In this document: positions 1-12,802 of the stretch, one piece after another | Position numbering within the stretch: the first letter of the stretch is position 1 | Layout of the letters: each line of letters begins with the position of its first letter | Assembly: GCA_001683735.1 (NCBI GenBank) | Contig: LUGG01000002.1 | Location: 3,499,621 to 3,563,620 of the forward strand | Source: Grifola frondosa | Taxonomy: Eukaryota > Basidiomycota > Agaricomycetes > Polyporales > Grifolaceae | Direction: 5' to 3' | DNA: 64,000 nucleotides | The notes under the pieces: model-generated | The model's input: the letters and a program-made list of their open reading frames with translations, nothing else | Databases searched by the model: none | Told to the model about the DNA's origin: nothing | Made by a program: the position numbers and the translations under genes

Positions 1-110
1 AGCCCGGCCCGGTATTCTCAATTTCTCCGTATTATCAGCCCGGCCGGCATTCTGTAACCACAGTCCGGCCGAGTTTCTGAGCACATGTCTTGCGGCCAAT
101 GAATTGTGCC
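1..110. repeat. Left terminal subrepeats of element A (partial)
   Basis: Units CAGCCCGGCCGG or CAGTCCGGCCGA lie at about 1-10, 36-47 and 61-72, spaced 25-35 bp. The same unit type and order occur at 30895-30998 and, inverted, at 16559-16650. The outermost part of the terminus is outside the window. Confidence 0.6.
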
Positions 111-960
111 GTCGGTGAACATCAAATGCGGGAATCACACCCACGTATACCTACCGGCATAGTAAAGCAAATAAAAAGGTTATTGTTGTCCAGTGACCAG
201 ATGAAACGGCAATTCCAATAGGTGCGGCATTTCAGCTCCAAATGCCGCCCCGGTATTATCTCTCGGTATCACATCTGTAATTCATACCACGTCTGGTAAC
301 GGCATTTCCAATCTGGGCTTTTCACATTTCCACACAAACTGCCATCGCAAATACCATTATCGGCCTGAATGTCACAGATAAACATGACATCTATTGAAGA
401 CTACTATTACATAATCAGTAAACAGGGGCATTTCTTGACTATCTCTGCGCGTTGAGTTAACCGCTTGGTGTCCGCATCCAATGCACCGTACGGTACCGAT
501 GCCAAGATATTGCGGTGTTCTATCGGTTGGGCATATGAAACAACAAACAACAATGTTTAGTTTATGCCATCAGCAGTGTATGTGAATGTTTGATAAGAGA
601 AGCACACCTGTTCATGATTATATTATGAGCATAGCAATTGACGATTTCGATAACGGCATTGTGAATGCGGCCTTTGAGATTTGACGTGACCGGTATAATT
701 ACCGGAGCAAATAACATTGCCGGTTGGAACATCCCTGAGGTAAACATCAAATGTATTGAACTATTACCGAAGCGGTAAACGTGAGCTGTCCGACTTTTTG
801 TCCTTAACCGCTCGGTATCGATATTCAATGAACCGTACGGTATGTATGCCATTATGTTGTGGTGTTCAATCGGTCATTTGAGGATTCCAAAATGAAACAA
901 CAAACAATATCCATTGATACAACTGCAGCGTGATACATCGGTAATCGTACACCCGCAAAA
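111..960. repeat. Non-coding left subterminal region with internal direct repeat
   Basis: No convincing gene. A block of about 100 bp at 458-560 recurs, diverged, at 804-905, about 345 bp downstream; both copies contain AACCGCT, ACCGTACGGTA and ATGAAACAACAAACAA. The whole stretch is dense in TRCCG/CGGYA pentamers, for example CGGTACCGATGCC near 490. Confidence 0.5.
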
Positions 961-981
961 TCCTACATCCCTCAACTACCT

Positions 982-1829
982 TCAATGAGGGCCACGATTG
1001 CCGGTCGGTGACGATCCCGCCTCACTGCCGGGATGCTCGACCAATTTGCGCATGAACGCCGTGGGTGTGGAGGGGAGTGCTGCGGAGGGGGGGTCGAAGA
1101 AAAGGGCGGATGAACCACCAGAGTGATTGCCGACGGCACTCGGTGTGGTCGGCTGCACGGCACGCGGTGTGCCAGGTGCCATGTTGGCGATCAGGCTGGA
1201 GGACGGCCCCGGCGTGCCGCTTCGTGATGTCGTAGAATGGCCTTCTTCCTCAAGTTCTCCGACTGGGGAGGACCTGCCCGGCGAGCCGGGTGGAGTGCGG
1301 GCCCAGGGCGAGGGGTGAACGGCCTTTGCGCGGCGCGGATGCCGGGGAGGGAGTGGACAGGGAATGTGAAGACGTCCGCTACGTCCGGTGAAGTCTGCAA
1401 ATCAATGTTCAAATGGATTTACCGCCGGTAAACGACGACTCACCTGCATGACCCGCGTGAATGCGACCGCGGTCACAAAAGCAATGTATGTGTCGAACGG
1501 CGCGGTAAGGTGCGGCGAATCTGCCCATCCCGGTAATGGAGGCGGCGACCTCACGCATTGCCGAGGAGCGCTTGAGCATGTCAACCGCGGTGTTCATCAC
1601 GTCAGACTCCATCTTATTGGCCTTGAGCTGCTCTTCGGCAGTCGGCAGGTCTAGAAACCACTCGGCATATGGACCGTGCCTAGAAAAACCATTAGGAACA
1701 TATTGCCGACGGTACACACTCACGGCATATGCAGGAGGGGCCGCATGCGAAGTGCGCCAGCGCGGCAAAAATGTGAGCGTTGACGTGAAAATCGCGGGGG
1801 TCACAGTTGAAGTGGGTGGGAGATTCCAT
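982..1829 (-). pseudogene. Cassette gene W, copy A (uncharacterised, frame disturbed)
   Basis: I recognise no known family. The central segment, about 1690-1480, reads EWFLDLPTAEEQLKANKMES followed by DMLKRSSAMREVAASITGMG. It aligns with copy B (43.7-43.9 kb: DDLSTDVYSVLRTSTEMEEV) and with copy C at 38.8-39.0 kb. The homologous continuation ADSPHLTAPFDTYIAFVTAV sits in a different frame, so one small indel lies near 1520. The C-terminal part (1182-982) is Ser/Pro-rich and low in complexity, as in the other copies. The start at 1829 is chosen because a short N-terminal exon of similar size opens copy B. It is the leftmost gene in both A and B, next to the transposase and on the same strand. 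Confidence 0.5.
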
Positions 1830-1885
1830 GGTAAAGATGCTGGTTGGATCGATCTGGTGTCAGGTCTATTTAACTGAAGCGACAT

Positions 1886-2437
1886 AATATTTGGGAGGCA
1901 TTTTCAAACTGTATAGAATTCTAAGATGAAGAGGTCTCCAGGGTCCGTGTGACCAGGTACAATGGGGCAGATTTGAATAGATGAATGCTAATCTGCAGAT
2001 AATCATATCGGTAATGATACTGGACAATATATCCCTGCCACGTGGTCAGATTTACTGAGATCATACAGGATTGTAAAAATAGTATCTAAGCGGATTATCG
2101 CAACAGGGACGATGGTGCGATATATTAGGTTCATAATGTGTCACACAAGCTTTACCGGCATGCCCGAGAACTGTCAGCAGAACCAGAAGAAGTCACCGAC
2201 AGAATATACCGTGAACTAAAGAACCATGTCATTGAATATACCGCACATGTGCGGGACCATCCAGATTACCGAGGACCGTGTGGTTTCCTGGTCATGAGTT
2301 GTTATCTGTCTGATATTTGAGAAGACCTCCTCACTTCTCTTCTAAGAAGACAAGAAATTGCAAATTATGGAAGCATCCCGAAGCTGTCAAGTGCCGTTCA
2401 GTCCATCAACTACACATGATCCTTGACTATTTATATA
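1886..2437. other. Intergenic stretch between W and KDZ in element A
   Basis: A 60-codon plus-strand frame at 2138-2320 has no recognisable homologue in the matching interval of element B (44.1-44.7 kb), which holds an unrelated 114-codon frame. I regard both as chance frames. No repeat or RNA gene was recognised. Confidence 0.3.
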
Positions 2438-5400
2438 CTACCAGATAGAATCCCCATAAGAAACCCACGAGGCATTGAGATCACCGAAGGTTGCCGCTGC
2501 GGTATCTGCAAACGATTTCCACATTCCTGCTTGTTTTGCCGCATAACACCGATGACCGGCATTCAAAGCTTTACCGGCCCTGGTTTTCCATATCTCTTGA
2601 TATCGTCGGAAATATCGGATGGTCCAATCCATTTCACACCTCACAATAACAAGCTCCTCCCTCCACCGATCGGCACGTGCTTTCGCTCGAAGCCAGTTGA
2701 CGCGGTGAACTGTTTATCGTTAAAAACAATACTGACAAATGCCTGATCACTCACATTCCCTCATCCATGCAACACCGTTGCTATCGCCGGCCAAGTCGAG
2801 TGTCCAGAACCACGGCAATGGTTTATTCCTCAAGCCCCGGGTGTGTGCCTCAACGAGTGCCGTACCGACTTTCAAATCCTCCGGTGACAATACTTTGTAC
2901 CGCGAGAGAATGAGTTGCCGAGCGTCGTGCCGCTCGGCATTCGGTATATCGGGATCAGAAGGATATAATGATAGAAGGGACCGGCGGGCATGGTGATATA
3001 TACGGGATTGCACGGTGACCTCATTTTGAACGATGTGAACCTCATCGAATGACCGAAGTTTTGTCCGCTGACTTGTTGCTTCACGTACACGTGTCCTAAA
3101 CAAGAATGATTTATATCCCAGCGATAATCGAATCCTGTGAAGGGCATCGTTCATTTGACCCTTTCGAAGTTCGGTTTCATGATCGGCAACATGTTCCAGA
3201 TGAAGTCGCCGAGAGGTATTCCACCCGATCATCGATGGCATATGTAACAGCTGTTTCTCCGGCGGCACATCGTCGCGGAGTTCGACCACTTCATCGATCC
3301 CGGTATTGGTACCGTCTTGAATATCGTACCATCCGGCATTCGTGTCCAATATTACCGAATCATCCCCGATATCAGATTCAGATTCACCGTCGGTGGCGTC
3401 CGGTGAACTGACCATGTGCACTGCGGCACGTCTCTGGAAATTATCGATGCGGGTCTGAAGTCTTTGCCGGCGATCCAGGATTTGTAATTTCTCAGCAGCC
3501 GTCGGATTTCTACCCATATGCCGGATCTCCGCCGCTAGCAATAACCTATGGCAAATCAGATGGAAATCATATATTACCGAACGGCAACTTACTGGCTCTC
3601 TTGAATCCGTATGCCGGAGGAAAGCCAAGCCACAGTTCCACGAGGAAGACCTTTCATCTCCTCAGTCTTTGCAAGTTCAAGCTGAATTTCACTTCGCGTC
3701 GTGCTGAGGAAATGTGAATGTATTGCAGTGGCGTTTCAGGTGATGACTGACCTTCTCGCTTCTTGACTTCAAAAATGTCCATGACTTCAACATCGCGATG
3801 CCGTTCGGTCATCGCCCGGTGATACTGTGCAGTCCACTCGGTCACATCATCGGCATCGGCATTTTCGAGGCAGCGTCGAAACTCTCTCGGTGAAGCTTTT
3901 CTCCGGTGACAGCCTTTCGGTATTTCCGAACTAGTGTCGGTACTGATAGATTTTTGAGTGGTGTATGTGGAAAATATTAGGAGTGAAATTGCTTACTCAT
4001 CCTAGTAAGCTTCTTCCAGTTGGAGTCATTCATGTGGTCATCTATTACTTCTTTCCTGTGTGCCGTGGACATTCCGCGAGTACTACCGGAAATGTGATTT
4101 AGCGGAGCCCACAAGGTTTCGATAATTTCACCGTCGATTTGCCCGGCACCTTCGATAAAATTCGGCGAATATCTGGCAAAGCATTGGTCTTGATGTCCGT
4201 GCACATGGAAAAGGCCGATGCCTTGGAGAATCGTAAGACCGAGCGGCATTGTGAGGTATGGGTTCCCGGCGAATCGCTCCCTCATCCGTTTGCCATATTG
4301 ACACATGATGTCATACAACAGTAATAACAGGGTTATACCGCAAAGTGTTGCCAGAGCACCGTTAAAGACGTAGTCCATGTTTTTTTGCCTGTATCCCGTG
4401 AATATCCTGCGGTGTTGACAGGTACCGAGAACACTCACCGTTCACCCTTTTGAAAGTCGACGACAGAATGCGGAACAAAACAACCATGCCGGGCACAGGC
4501 GGCCGCTCCAATACCGGTGGCCTCAAGATTGTGCCGGTTTGCATTAGCTTGATTCACCGCAGCATGATCGTTACATGTTGACCGCTAATGACCGAAGATG
4601 CAATTACCGGGTGCTCATAAGAATGCCGAAGATAACTGACCTCTCTGGATTCCTTTGCGACTTTCAAATGGTTTTTGTAGTCCCGGTCCTGACCATGAAT
4701 CCTTCACCATCCCGCAATTTCACATCATCGTCCGGATTCCTCATTTTCATGTGCTCTGCGGTGAAGTTCCCATCCATGACAAAACTCCGGGTATATTTCC
4801 ATCTGTGGTTGTTAGAATTACCACCAGCGATGCAATCTTATAGAACACACACCGGTCAGTTTCATCAGTTTCCCAGTCCCTCGGTAGATTTACCCCCGGT
4901 TGGGGGCATGCGGCACAGAAAAGACCATGACTGCCTGGTCCTTTCACACTCTCTGACTCATGGGCTTCCCCCTCCATTTGGCATTTTTCAGCTCTCTCCA
5001 TTGTCGGCTCACCCTTAACAGCTCACGATACCGATCCTTTGCGGGGAATAAATACATTGCCTTCCGGTATATCATATAACTCACCGGAACAGCGTGAGGA
5101 AATGCCGGTGATGTCACCCGGCGAAGCTTGTTATAGTAATTCAATGCCGCGGTCTTGCATTCCTTGTTTTCCAGAAGAAAATCGTCCAGAACCCGGAACG
5201 TGAATGCCGTGCGGGGATATTTGGCACTGGCCGGATATAATCCGAGATCGAGTAATTGGATGTCTGGCTGCACGGCATTTGGACAACCGCACCAGTGTGC
5301 CTCAAGGTGGTGGATGCCGTTGATATCCACTACAACCAAAGTCCGGGTGGTTGGGTTGACCGTCGCATAATATTCGGCATTGTGTCCATGCTGTCTTCAC

Positions 5401-6041
5401 CTTCCCCGGCATCTGAATCTGATTCACCGTCAACGGTACTCTCACTCGGGCAAGCTAAGCCACCGTGACCGAGGTACAGCTCCACCCCGGTAGACCGAAG
5501 TGAGCCAGGCCGAAAGTATTCGCCGGTCCAAGATTCCACACGGTGAAATGGTAGTCCAGAATGTTTTACCCTCGTGCAATCCAGACATGTGACCGGAAAT
5601 CCAAGGCATTCAAGACATCTCCATGTACCCTCCCTCACTTTGCATCCGGCACATTGAAGTCCACCTTCGGGATGCTCCAAGTCGACGATGCGGTGCAAGA
5701 ATTCGGCCTTTCGTGGTAGCCATTCCCGCATGAAGTCATTTTGGCTCTACAATCCTCCGGTAATTACTCATATCATTTACCGAAGCTTTTCTCACGGCAC
5801 TCACTTTTGTCTTTCGTCCCTTTTTCCCGCAGGCTGCATCGAGGTTATCGTTGATATCCCAATATTCTTCACGTTCTTCAGGTACTTGTTCACTATTACC
5901 GCGGTCTCGTACCGGTGCGGCCGTCACCGGGCTTTCTGTGTGGTTTACCTTGATCCGTTTGCCGGAGATGTCAGATTCACCGTGTCGTATACCGCTCTTT
6001 GATATCACATTCCGCCGGGGAATTATGTTTTTTTTTGACAT
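2438..6041 (-). CDS. KDZ transposase with CxC cysteine clusters, copy A (one frameshift)
   Basis: Predicted DDE/RNase H-fold transposase that would cut and join the element's DNA. Start MSKKNIIPRRNVISKSGIRH at 6041 matches copy B. In order: a Cys-rich block near 5660-5560 (CAGC, CLEC, CLDC); CAACPQPGVNLP near 4900; MDGNF, the likely first catalytic Asp, near 4775; a CNDHAAVNQAN/ATGIGA/CARHGCF/VVDFQKGE block at 4590-4440; YDIMCQYGKRMRERF, likely second Asp, near 4300; HVHGHQDQCFARYSPNFIEG then GEIIETLW with the likely catalytic Glu at 4210-4090; and a helical C-terminal region (ELRKGQMNDALHRIRLSLGY near 3150) ending at 2438. Relative to copy B one A is missing near 4692, in the codons before DRDYKNHLK, which breaks the frame. 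Either the gene is dead or the base is an assembly error. The family call is secure; full exon borders were not mapped. Confidence 0.85.
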
Positions 6042-6121
6042 GGTGCGGCTGGTTGGTAGGGGTAATTCAGTGTGGGGATCAGATTTATATACCAATAGAC
6101 ACGTGTTGAATGAATATGTAA

Positions 6122-7400
6122 CTACTCCGTACAATGTATGTAATATTCCATGCTCATCCAATGAGGATACTGGACTCCGGCACGACCAAGGACATCAACA
6201 GACATGAAGCATGCATAACATAACCTTTCTCCATCCACTGCCTTGACCCCATGACGAACGACCTTACCGCACAATCCCACCACCGATCCGGGATTATACG
6301 TTGCCGAAACTCCCATCGTCGGCAATTCCAATACCGCATGTTCGTACCGCCCCAAGGTTACGAGAAGGTCCATCCACGGTGCTCTGCCAGATGTATCGCG
6401 GTGAAGCGGTGTTTCCCGGTTAGAGATGACCTGAATTGCGGTAAATGTTGATGCCCATAGGTCAATCGCCGGCTTTAGACTCGGATCACCGGACATATGC
6501 CGCAGGGATCGAATGCCTGCATTGTACAAATCTGGTTGCATAACCCGCAATATGCCGCTGAGAACGGCGTCAGATTCTCCAGACAACTCCAACCAACGCA
6601 TGCATTCAGGGTGTTTTTGCAAGGAAGCCGAGGTTTCCGGCATGTATGGTGGGGTCTTAATTTCATAAGTTCCATATATCTTTTACAATCTTATCAAACT
6701 CACCTTATGTCCCATTTGAAACCAGGCTGCGGACATCGTAATAATTCCCGGAGGGAACCAGTGACAATTCTCGGGTTTCCTATATAAATCCCGGTTCTCT
6801 CGCCATGACGTTGCCTTCCCGCCCGGTATCTTTATGACATCTTTCATTTGCCCGATCGAGTTTTCCATGGCTTTCTGTGATGTTAGGTGAGATCCCAGTA
6901 ATTAATACCGAAAGTCGTCAATGATACACGCACCTGTCGAATGCCGGATAGAATGCCGGGGAGTATCCAGCACAATATCCGCAGGTGCTTGTCGACTATC
7001 ACCGCCGGGCTGCTAACATGAGATGACGGAATGCCGGGAGGAAACCTGGTATTCATTTTGTTCTCCAACTTTTCGCTTCGGCCCGTCGGTTTTGTCCCGA
7101 TTCCATCGGCATATTGATCTGCGTCCCATTCTACCGAGACTTCCCGTAGATTTGTGAGTGCCGTATAGAATTGCCGCAGGATTACCGAGACTTACTAGGG
7201 TTTTTGTAGGCTTGTACCAGACCATGTGCCAAACCCATGCACTCATATACCATGTCCACACTCAGCATGATATTTGGAAGGGGCCTGGACATGGTAATGG
7301 GTTTTGTTGGGCTCCTAGTATTCACATGCAATGTATATTTGAACAGCTCTAGAAGATACAGAGACAATGCCTCTGTATATTCCAGATTGTATGCTTGCAA
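6122..7400 (-). CDS. TET/JBP-family 2-oxoglutarate/Fe(II) dioxygenase, copy A (intact)
   Basis: TET/JBP enzymes oxidise 5-methylcytosine or thymine in DNA; a Coprinopsis homologue is known to oxidise 5mC. Four exons fit: 7400-7196, 7139-6934, 6874-6704 and 6655-6122. They total 1116 nt, a complete 371-aa protein with phases that join cleanly. The catalytic core is in the last exon: HRDTSGRAPWMDLLV supplies the Fe-binding His and Asp, VVRHG the distal His, and ERLCYACFM the likely 2OG-binding Arg. The N-terminal exon (NLEYTEALSLYLLELFKY) is strongly conserved in copy B although it matches nothing I recognise. The protein lacks any CXXC domain. It lies directly upstream of and co-oriented with the transposase, and diverges from the HMG-box gene across a 590-bp gap. 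Confidence 0.88.
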
Positions 7401-7988
7401 ATACTAAACCAAACAGAGGGTTTGGTTGCTGAACTGTTTATTGTAAAACCTGCTTACCTTTCTATTGGAATCCATATTGTCAGAATTGATGAGGGAATCA
7501 AGTGAAGCAATTTGAATGCAAGAAGTGACTAAAGCAGGAAGATGAACATGCATGATTGATGTTGTGATGTAGTTAAAAAAACACTGCATGGACAAACATA
7601 GATATACTGCTGTACACGAAACTGTGGCTGAATGTAATACCGAAAATGGAGCAACATGGTGGTCATATTGGTACACTGATGAGTGATGTTTCCCCAGTGT
7701 AAATTAACTGTGACATTTTAAAAGTGTTATCAAATTACAGGTTACCTATGTACTACATCACGGCAAGGTGAATGAATAATGTAGAATATGACAGAGGGAG
7801 AAGAATGCTGCAGAAAAGGTGATTCAGAGACATGTGTTGAATGACCTTGATCAAACTTCAAAAGATCTCGTTGCCATTGGTGGAGATTCGATCAAGGTCG
7901 GAATTTAAATTTCACATTCAAATCTCGTATCATGAGTAAGCCAGCAATCCAAACAAAGAATCAACTTTCCCTCCTTCATCCTTCTACA
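7401..7988. promoter_or_regulatory. Divergent TET/HMG intergenic region with a conserved non-coding block
   Basis: TET(-) and HMG(+) start on either side, so this likely holds both promoters. A block of about 37 bp at 7586-7622 (ACAAACAT..ATATACTGC.GTACACGA) recurs at about 49738-49776 upstream of the TET gene of element B, although the surrounding DNA has diverged. No TATA box is called with confidence. Confidence 0.4.
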
Positions 7989-10749
7989 ATGCCCTCCAAC
8001 ATGGTGTTTACTGAGGCTGAGCTTCTGAAGCTGCAAAATGCTGCTGAGGAGCATTTGACAGGATTGAAATCTGACAGAAGGACACTTAGGAAAAGACTGG
8101 CAGCTGAATTCTGTCAATCTCGGGGTGAAAGTGACAAAGGTTTCGAACAAAAAATATTGCAGGTGTGTATTGTTCGATTGCTTCGGTAATAGGGTCTCAC
8201 ACCGACATAGGAAATCTGGACATGGTATTCGAAACGGGAGAAAACCCGCCGTCATAAAAAACCGAAACCTGTGGACGGGCATTACCTGCTCAGAAAGTGG
8301 ACGGCATATAGAGTGTGGCGAGCGGAACATGCCCGGGAGATTATCGAGAGAGCAAAAGAAATTAGCGGCGCGGAACCAGGAGCCGATCGCCGATTCATCC
8401 AGGCATATCAACCGGCAGCAAGTGAACTTTGGAACAAAATCGGCAAGAAGGAACAAAAGGAATACGAACGAACCGCAGATAAGTGGAATGCCACCGGACC
8501 GCCGACGACCGTCCAGCAAATGTAAGTGACCGAATATCAGCATTACCGAGGATACTAATGCCGAACAGTATCGCCGACGAACAACTTACCGAGATGTGCG
8601 CTAAGTTTGCCCGCATGGTAAAACTGCAAACAAATGCCAACTTTTTATCTTAACGGGACATCAAGATTCCGGCGGCGATATGGTGGTAATCAGGTATGGT
8701 ATTTGTTCCTAAATGTCATGACATTAGCTTCATCCCAGCATAGACATGACTTTCAACGACCGATACAGTCAGCTACATCAAAAATTTACCACCGCCTGTC
8801 CGAAATGGGCCACTGAGACATATGCCTCCTGGGTAAAATTTACCAGGAAGTGCTTCAGTGAGCAATTAGTTCCTACGGTTAAAATGGTATTTACCACGGT
8901 GAACATAGATACCGACGGTGATAACGAAAGTTCCGACGATGAGGAATACCTGGCCATTAACGGTGAAGCCGAAGCTTTTACCGTATCCTTTCAAACGGGA
9001 TCATAGCGGCATTCCTGTCATTCCCGCTTCGGTAGAACTGAATCTGCTTGCACTACAAAATTTCATCCGGACATTCCTCACGATGCATTGGAGTGTGTTC
9101 AAATTTCTGTCTTCAATAAGAGGTGCTGACACGTGGCGGTATTTCAGATCTTGCAGCGCAATATGACCGGCCGATTACCTTGGGATCGCCTGAATAAGGA
9201 AGGATTCCACCGATATATTGTGCCTGGATCGGTACCGGAAGGAATGGTGTTCTGTGACCCTTCCAAAATCAAGAAGGAACAAGCCGAACAACTGTTACGA
9301 TACTGGCAAGACCGACAGAAGAATCCTGATCAAGAGGTTTTCAGGTTCAGTCACGGTATTGTGAATGCCGAGCGGTGTGCAGCGATATATGCCGTTGGGA
9401 AGACAGCGATGCCGATGCGGATGATGAGCATTCCCCTAGATATGCCGAGGTATCGAAGAAGTCGAAGTCGAGGAAGGCAAGAAAGAAAGGTAAAGGAAAA
9501 GCCAGGGCAGTTACCGGGACTGACGGTGAGGACGATGGACCGATGGACAATAATTTGGACCGATATGAAGACCGCGGGAATAGGGATCCAAACAACCCCG
9601 CGATTCCTGACTGGGACTTGAGAGCGGCAAAAGACCAGCCACCGTCTTGGGCCGGTGATGTGTATCGGAAACGTCGGATATTCCTTGCATCTTTGTCACA
9701 GGAGGCATTTTACCAGACCTTGATCAAGGTCATCCTGGAAAGACCGGTATGTCATATGTACCGCATATATGTACCGTAGCTAATGCCACCCAGGGAATGT
9801 TGAACTTGAAACTGCGGGATGCCCCTGGCAATTTCTGGGCCAACTGGAAATATGACCAGTCATGGCTTCCTGAGGATTTTCATCGGCATTCGAACCGACT
9901 GACGCGGTCATCGAGTTTTGGAAAGAGGAGATTGTCGACTACAGGAGCGGCACAAAGACCGTCGATGTGGATGAAATCGTTCAAGCGGCATTGGTGTTCG
10001 GTCTCATACTACGGGACCTGCACCGCGCACAATTCTCGTTCAGTGATCCCGAAGATGCAGTTGCCGCACCCATCCCGACATACATCTCCACCTCGCCGCA
10101 TTCATTCGAGCAGATTACCGAAATCTCAACTCTTTGCGGTGATCTTGTCAGGATTTATGTGGAACGTCAAGACCTTGATGAGGCATCGCTCATGCTCCCA
10201 ATCACAGCCCGGCATGAATCATTACAGATTCCAGCTTCACCCATCCAATCCACATCAAAAAATCAATTGATATCCTATGTACATATCCCGGTGTATGTTC
10301 CGTCGATATCGACAGGACCTCGGCAAACGAACGGTACCACACCGGTGGCCACGACGAATGCCATTGATAACATTGACGATGTACCGCCGGTGATTGGATG
10401 GGATGCTGAATTATCACCGCAAGTCACCGCACGTCGAATTACCTCCAATGAGATTACCTTGAAGGCTCAGGAGATATCGAAGGTGAAAGAGAGGTATCCA
10501 GCTTCACAGGGTGCGGAAGACCAGAATACATCTGGAACTCGCAAGCGGAAGAAATCGTCGGAGCTGGTCACTCCGGCAAAGAGGTCGCGGCGTAGTGAAC
10601 CCACTGGTGCAGCACCGCGGATAACCCGCAGTGTTGCCCGGCAGAGTCAACCGATGACACGTAGTATGGCGGCAAAGAGGAATGCCGCGGTGACATCCCT
10701 CAAGGCAATGTACACATGCCGAACAAGCGGAGATAAAGGGCTGCGGTGA
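7989..10749 (+). CDS. HMG-box DNA-binding protein, copy A (multi-exon, frame broken once)
   Basis: Exon 1 (7989-8162) gives MVFTEAELLKLQNAAEEHLT, matched by copy B. Exon 2 starts at 8211 (EIWTWYSKREKTRRHKKPKP) and contains an HMG-box-like region, YRVWRAEHAREIIERAKEIS to SELWNKIGKKEQKEYERTAD-KWN, about 75 aa. Later parts include FNDRYSQLHQKFTTACPKWA (8746 on), LPWDRLNKEGFHRYIVPGS (9175 on), a Lys/Arg-rich stretch (9450-9500), ALVFGLILRDLHRAQFSFSD (9990 on) and a basic C-terminus with repeated TRS motifs (10612-10680) that looks like a nuclear localisation or DNA-contact tail. In the exon near 8600-8690 one T is missing relative to copy B, moving MVVIR out of frame. The likely role is DNA binding within the cassette. 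Confidence 0.72.
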
Positions 10750-10855
10750 CTGGTATTTGTAAACACCGCAGGTTCTTATATAAATGGTGAATGCATATTT
10801 GGTATATACAACTTTGAAACGTTTTTGAAAGTACACGAGGTAAAGGTAAAGATAT

Positions 10856-12345
10856 TTACGATGACGATGACCGAGCGGCATCTGTTCCCGGCGACGGATA
10901 TCTCGGCGGCTGCACCTCCCATTCCTTCAGAGCCTTTTCGTACCTGTGCCGCCTGCGGACTATCTTTGGCCAGGAAATGAGCTGAGTTTCCAGCTCAGGC
11001 TTTGCCGCGAGTAAACCTTGAACGCTGTCCATGCAAAGGCCCGCGGCTCTCGTGTGAACCATTTCCCGCAGGTCACTCAACTCCTGCCGCCAACTATTTA
11101 CCCTCAGCGTCTCCTCCCTCATCCACTGCAACATCTCCGCCCGGTATTGAAGAAGGTCGCCGCCTGCGACATTTGCGTCCTTCACCTCCGAGTGGATGCA
11201 CCACATCGGCAATGTCTCCGGCATCCATCCCTCCACAGCCTCAGGCATGTCACCGCGAAAATGCGCTAACATTGCACCGCCGGTGCGGCTCGAGGAACCG
11301 CGGTTGTGGACGTACCAGCGGTAAATGTCGAGCGGGTCCGTATCTGCATCGGAGAGGGTGCTCGGCTCATTGTAGGCGTTTCGATTGCCCAAGTCATCGG
11401 ACGTTGCACAGTCGGCACGGTGCTTGACTGTTGCGGCATATCCTGCATGAGAGGTTGCAGGAGAGCCGTGGCTCCATGACCGGTGCGCTCTGTGTTTACC
11501 AATGATGGCAGATGGGAGAGACTGGGACAGATGGTGGGAAGACTGCTTGCGGCAGTGGGAGCTGCCCCCATTGCAGCGGCGGCAATGCGTTGCCTGCAGT
11601 ATCGCCGGTGGCCAGCGGTACCGTGGACGGTGCACGGGATTGAGTGCGAGGGACTTCAACATTGGCTTCAGGAGGCTGGCTCATGGGAGTTCCCCATTGG
11701 TGGGGAGAGGTGGTGCGCCAATCTGGTCAAATCTCCTGCAGGTGCAGGAGAGTTGAATTGCACAGGGGAATCGGGACGAATGTCGGGCGATTCGATAAGC
11801 CATGTGTTTTGTTTGCCGACTGGGGAGTGTGCCGGTGTGTTACCGGGTGACGGTGTCTCGAGATTGAATGACCGAACAGGTGCCGTGGTGTGGATCGTTG
11901 CCGGGGTATTACCGCGGGATGGAGTTTCAAGGGCAAAGGTCAGGACTGGTTGAAGACCGTGAATAGGTTCCGGGGTGTTGCCGCGTGACTGGTGTCTCCA
12001 GATTGAATGACCGAATGCCTTGCATTGGGTCGATGTTTGCCGGAGTGTTGCTGCGCGATGGTGTCTCGATGGCAAAGGACATGAGTGGTCGAGGGGCATG
12101 CATCACGGGCGGGGTGTTGCCGCGAGATGGTGTTTCCAGATTGAACGACCGAGGTGCATCGACGGTATTCTCGTTTGCCGGACTGTTACCGGGGACGGCG
12201 TTTCGAGTTGGAAGGACCTGGTGACGTGGGCCGGGTTCTGTATTGCCATTGCGTTCAGGCGGGACGGTACAGAATGACTATCTACGGTGATCTCGCTAGG
12301 CTGTGCCGGAGTCCACTCCATGGCGTCCGACTGGTCTACGTCCAT
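10856..12345 (-). CDS. Cassette gene U, copy A: SP/TP-repeat protein with helical C-terminus
   Basis: Unrecognised family. The start MDVDQSDAMEW at 12345 matches MEVDAWKTDSPP in copy B. The N-terminal half is made of about six units of roughly 23 aa with the core FxLETPSxGNTPA, rich in Ser-Pro/Thr-Pro. The C-terminal 100 aa (11150-10880) read RVNSWRQELSDLREMVHTRA, then KPELETQLISWPKIV and RYEKALKEWE. These align with copy B (RTRSWDRELRRIAKMIHDRG, HPDLVDDLISWSEIG, KYEEWMESR). The conserved skeleton is SW..EL..L..M-H-R..G...D.V ... P.L...LISW..I. At least one frame shift separates the repeat units, so the exon structure is uncertain. Confidence 0.6.
11838..12205 (-). repeat. Tandem coding repeat of about 69 bp inside gene U
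   Basis: On the plus strand the unit reads roughly TTGCCGGGGTGTTACCGCG, then GGTGTCTCGAGATTGAATGA, and recurs five to six times with substitutions and a few indels. On the minus strand it encodes the FxLETPSxGNTP unit. Each unit contains several TRCCG/CGGYA or CCGGGG motifs. Confidence 0.6.
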
Positions 12346-12802
12346 TGGGAGATCTGTAAACAAATGGTCAGTATACCCATGAGATACCGCAAACGTTTGC
12401 CGATGTAATACCATTCGATAAAGCTGCGATACAACAAATAACATAATTGAGGAATTATCGAAAGCGGCATTTATGAAGAGAATATTTACCGGACATTTTG
12501 CGACGGGTTTCTGCGGCTATTGGAACGTAAATACCTCAGTTGCGATTTTACAGAGAAGAGACGACTTGCCTGATGGGTGAGAGGAGGGGGCAAAATTTGA
12601 ACTTGTTCGGTGGGAGTTTTATGTACCTTCCGACGGAATTTTACGTCAACATGTGATCTAGATTGATGGGCTAGGGCAAAGAAGTGATCACGTGATCGCT
12701 AACCGGCAGTCCTCAAATACCTCTCTCTCAGGCTCTCAGGCCAGTCTGCTTCCTCATTCCCCCAAGTCCCTCACCTCACTATACCGTTAATCAACTCCCC
12801 GC
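12346..12802. promoter_or_regulatory. Divergent U/X intergenic region, element A
   Basis: U(-) and X(+) diverge here, as in element B (58127-58587). Both intervals end in a pyrimidine-rich leader (CTCTCTCTCAGG-type, then TCACCTCAC) just before the X start codon. Nothing else was recognised. Confidence 0.35.

Noticed and set aside
2138..2320. Small plus-strand gene of 60 codons in element A
   Set aside because: No counterpart in the same interval of element B and no recognisable domain.
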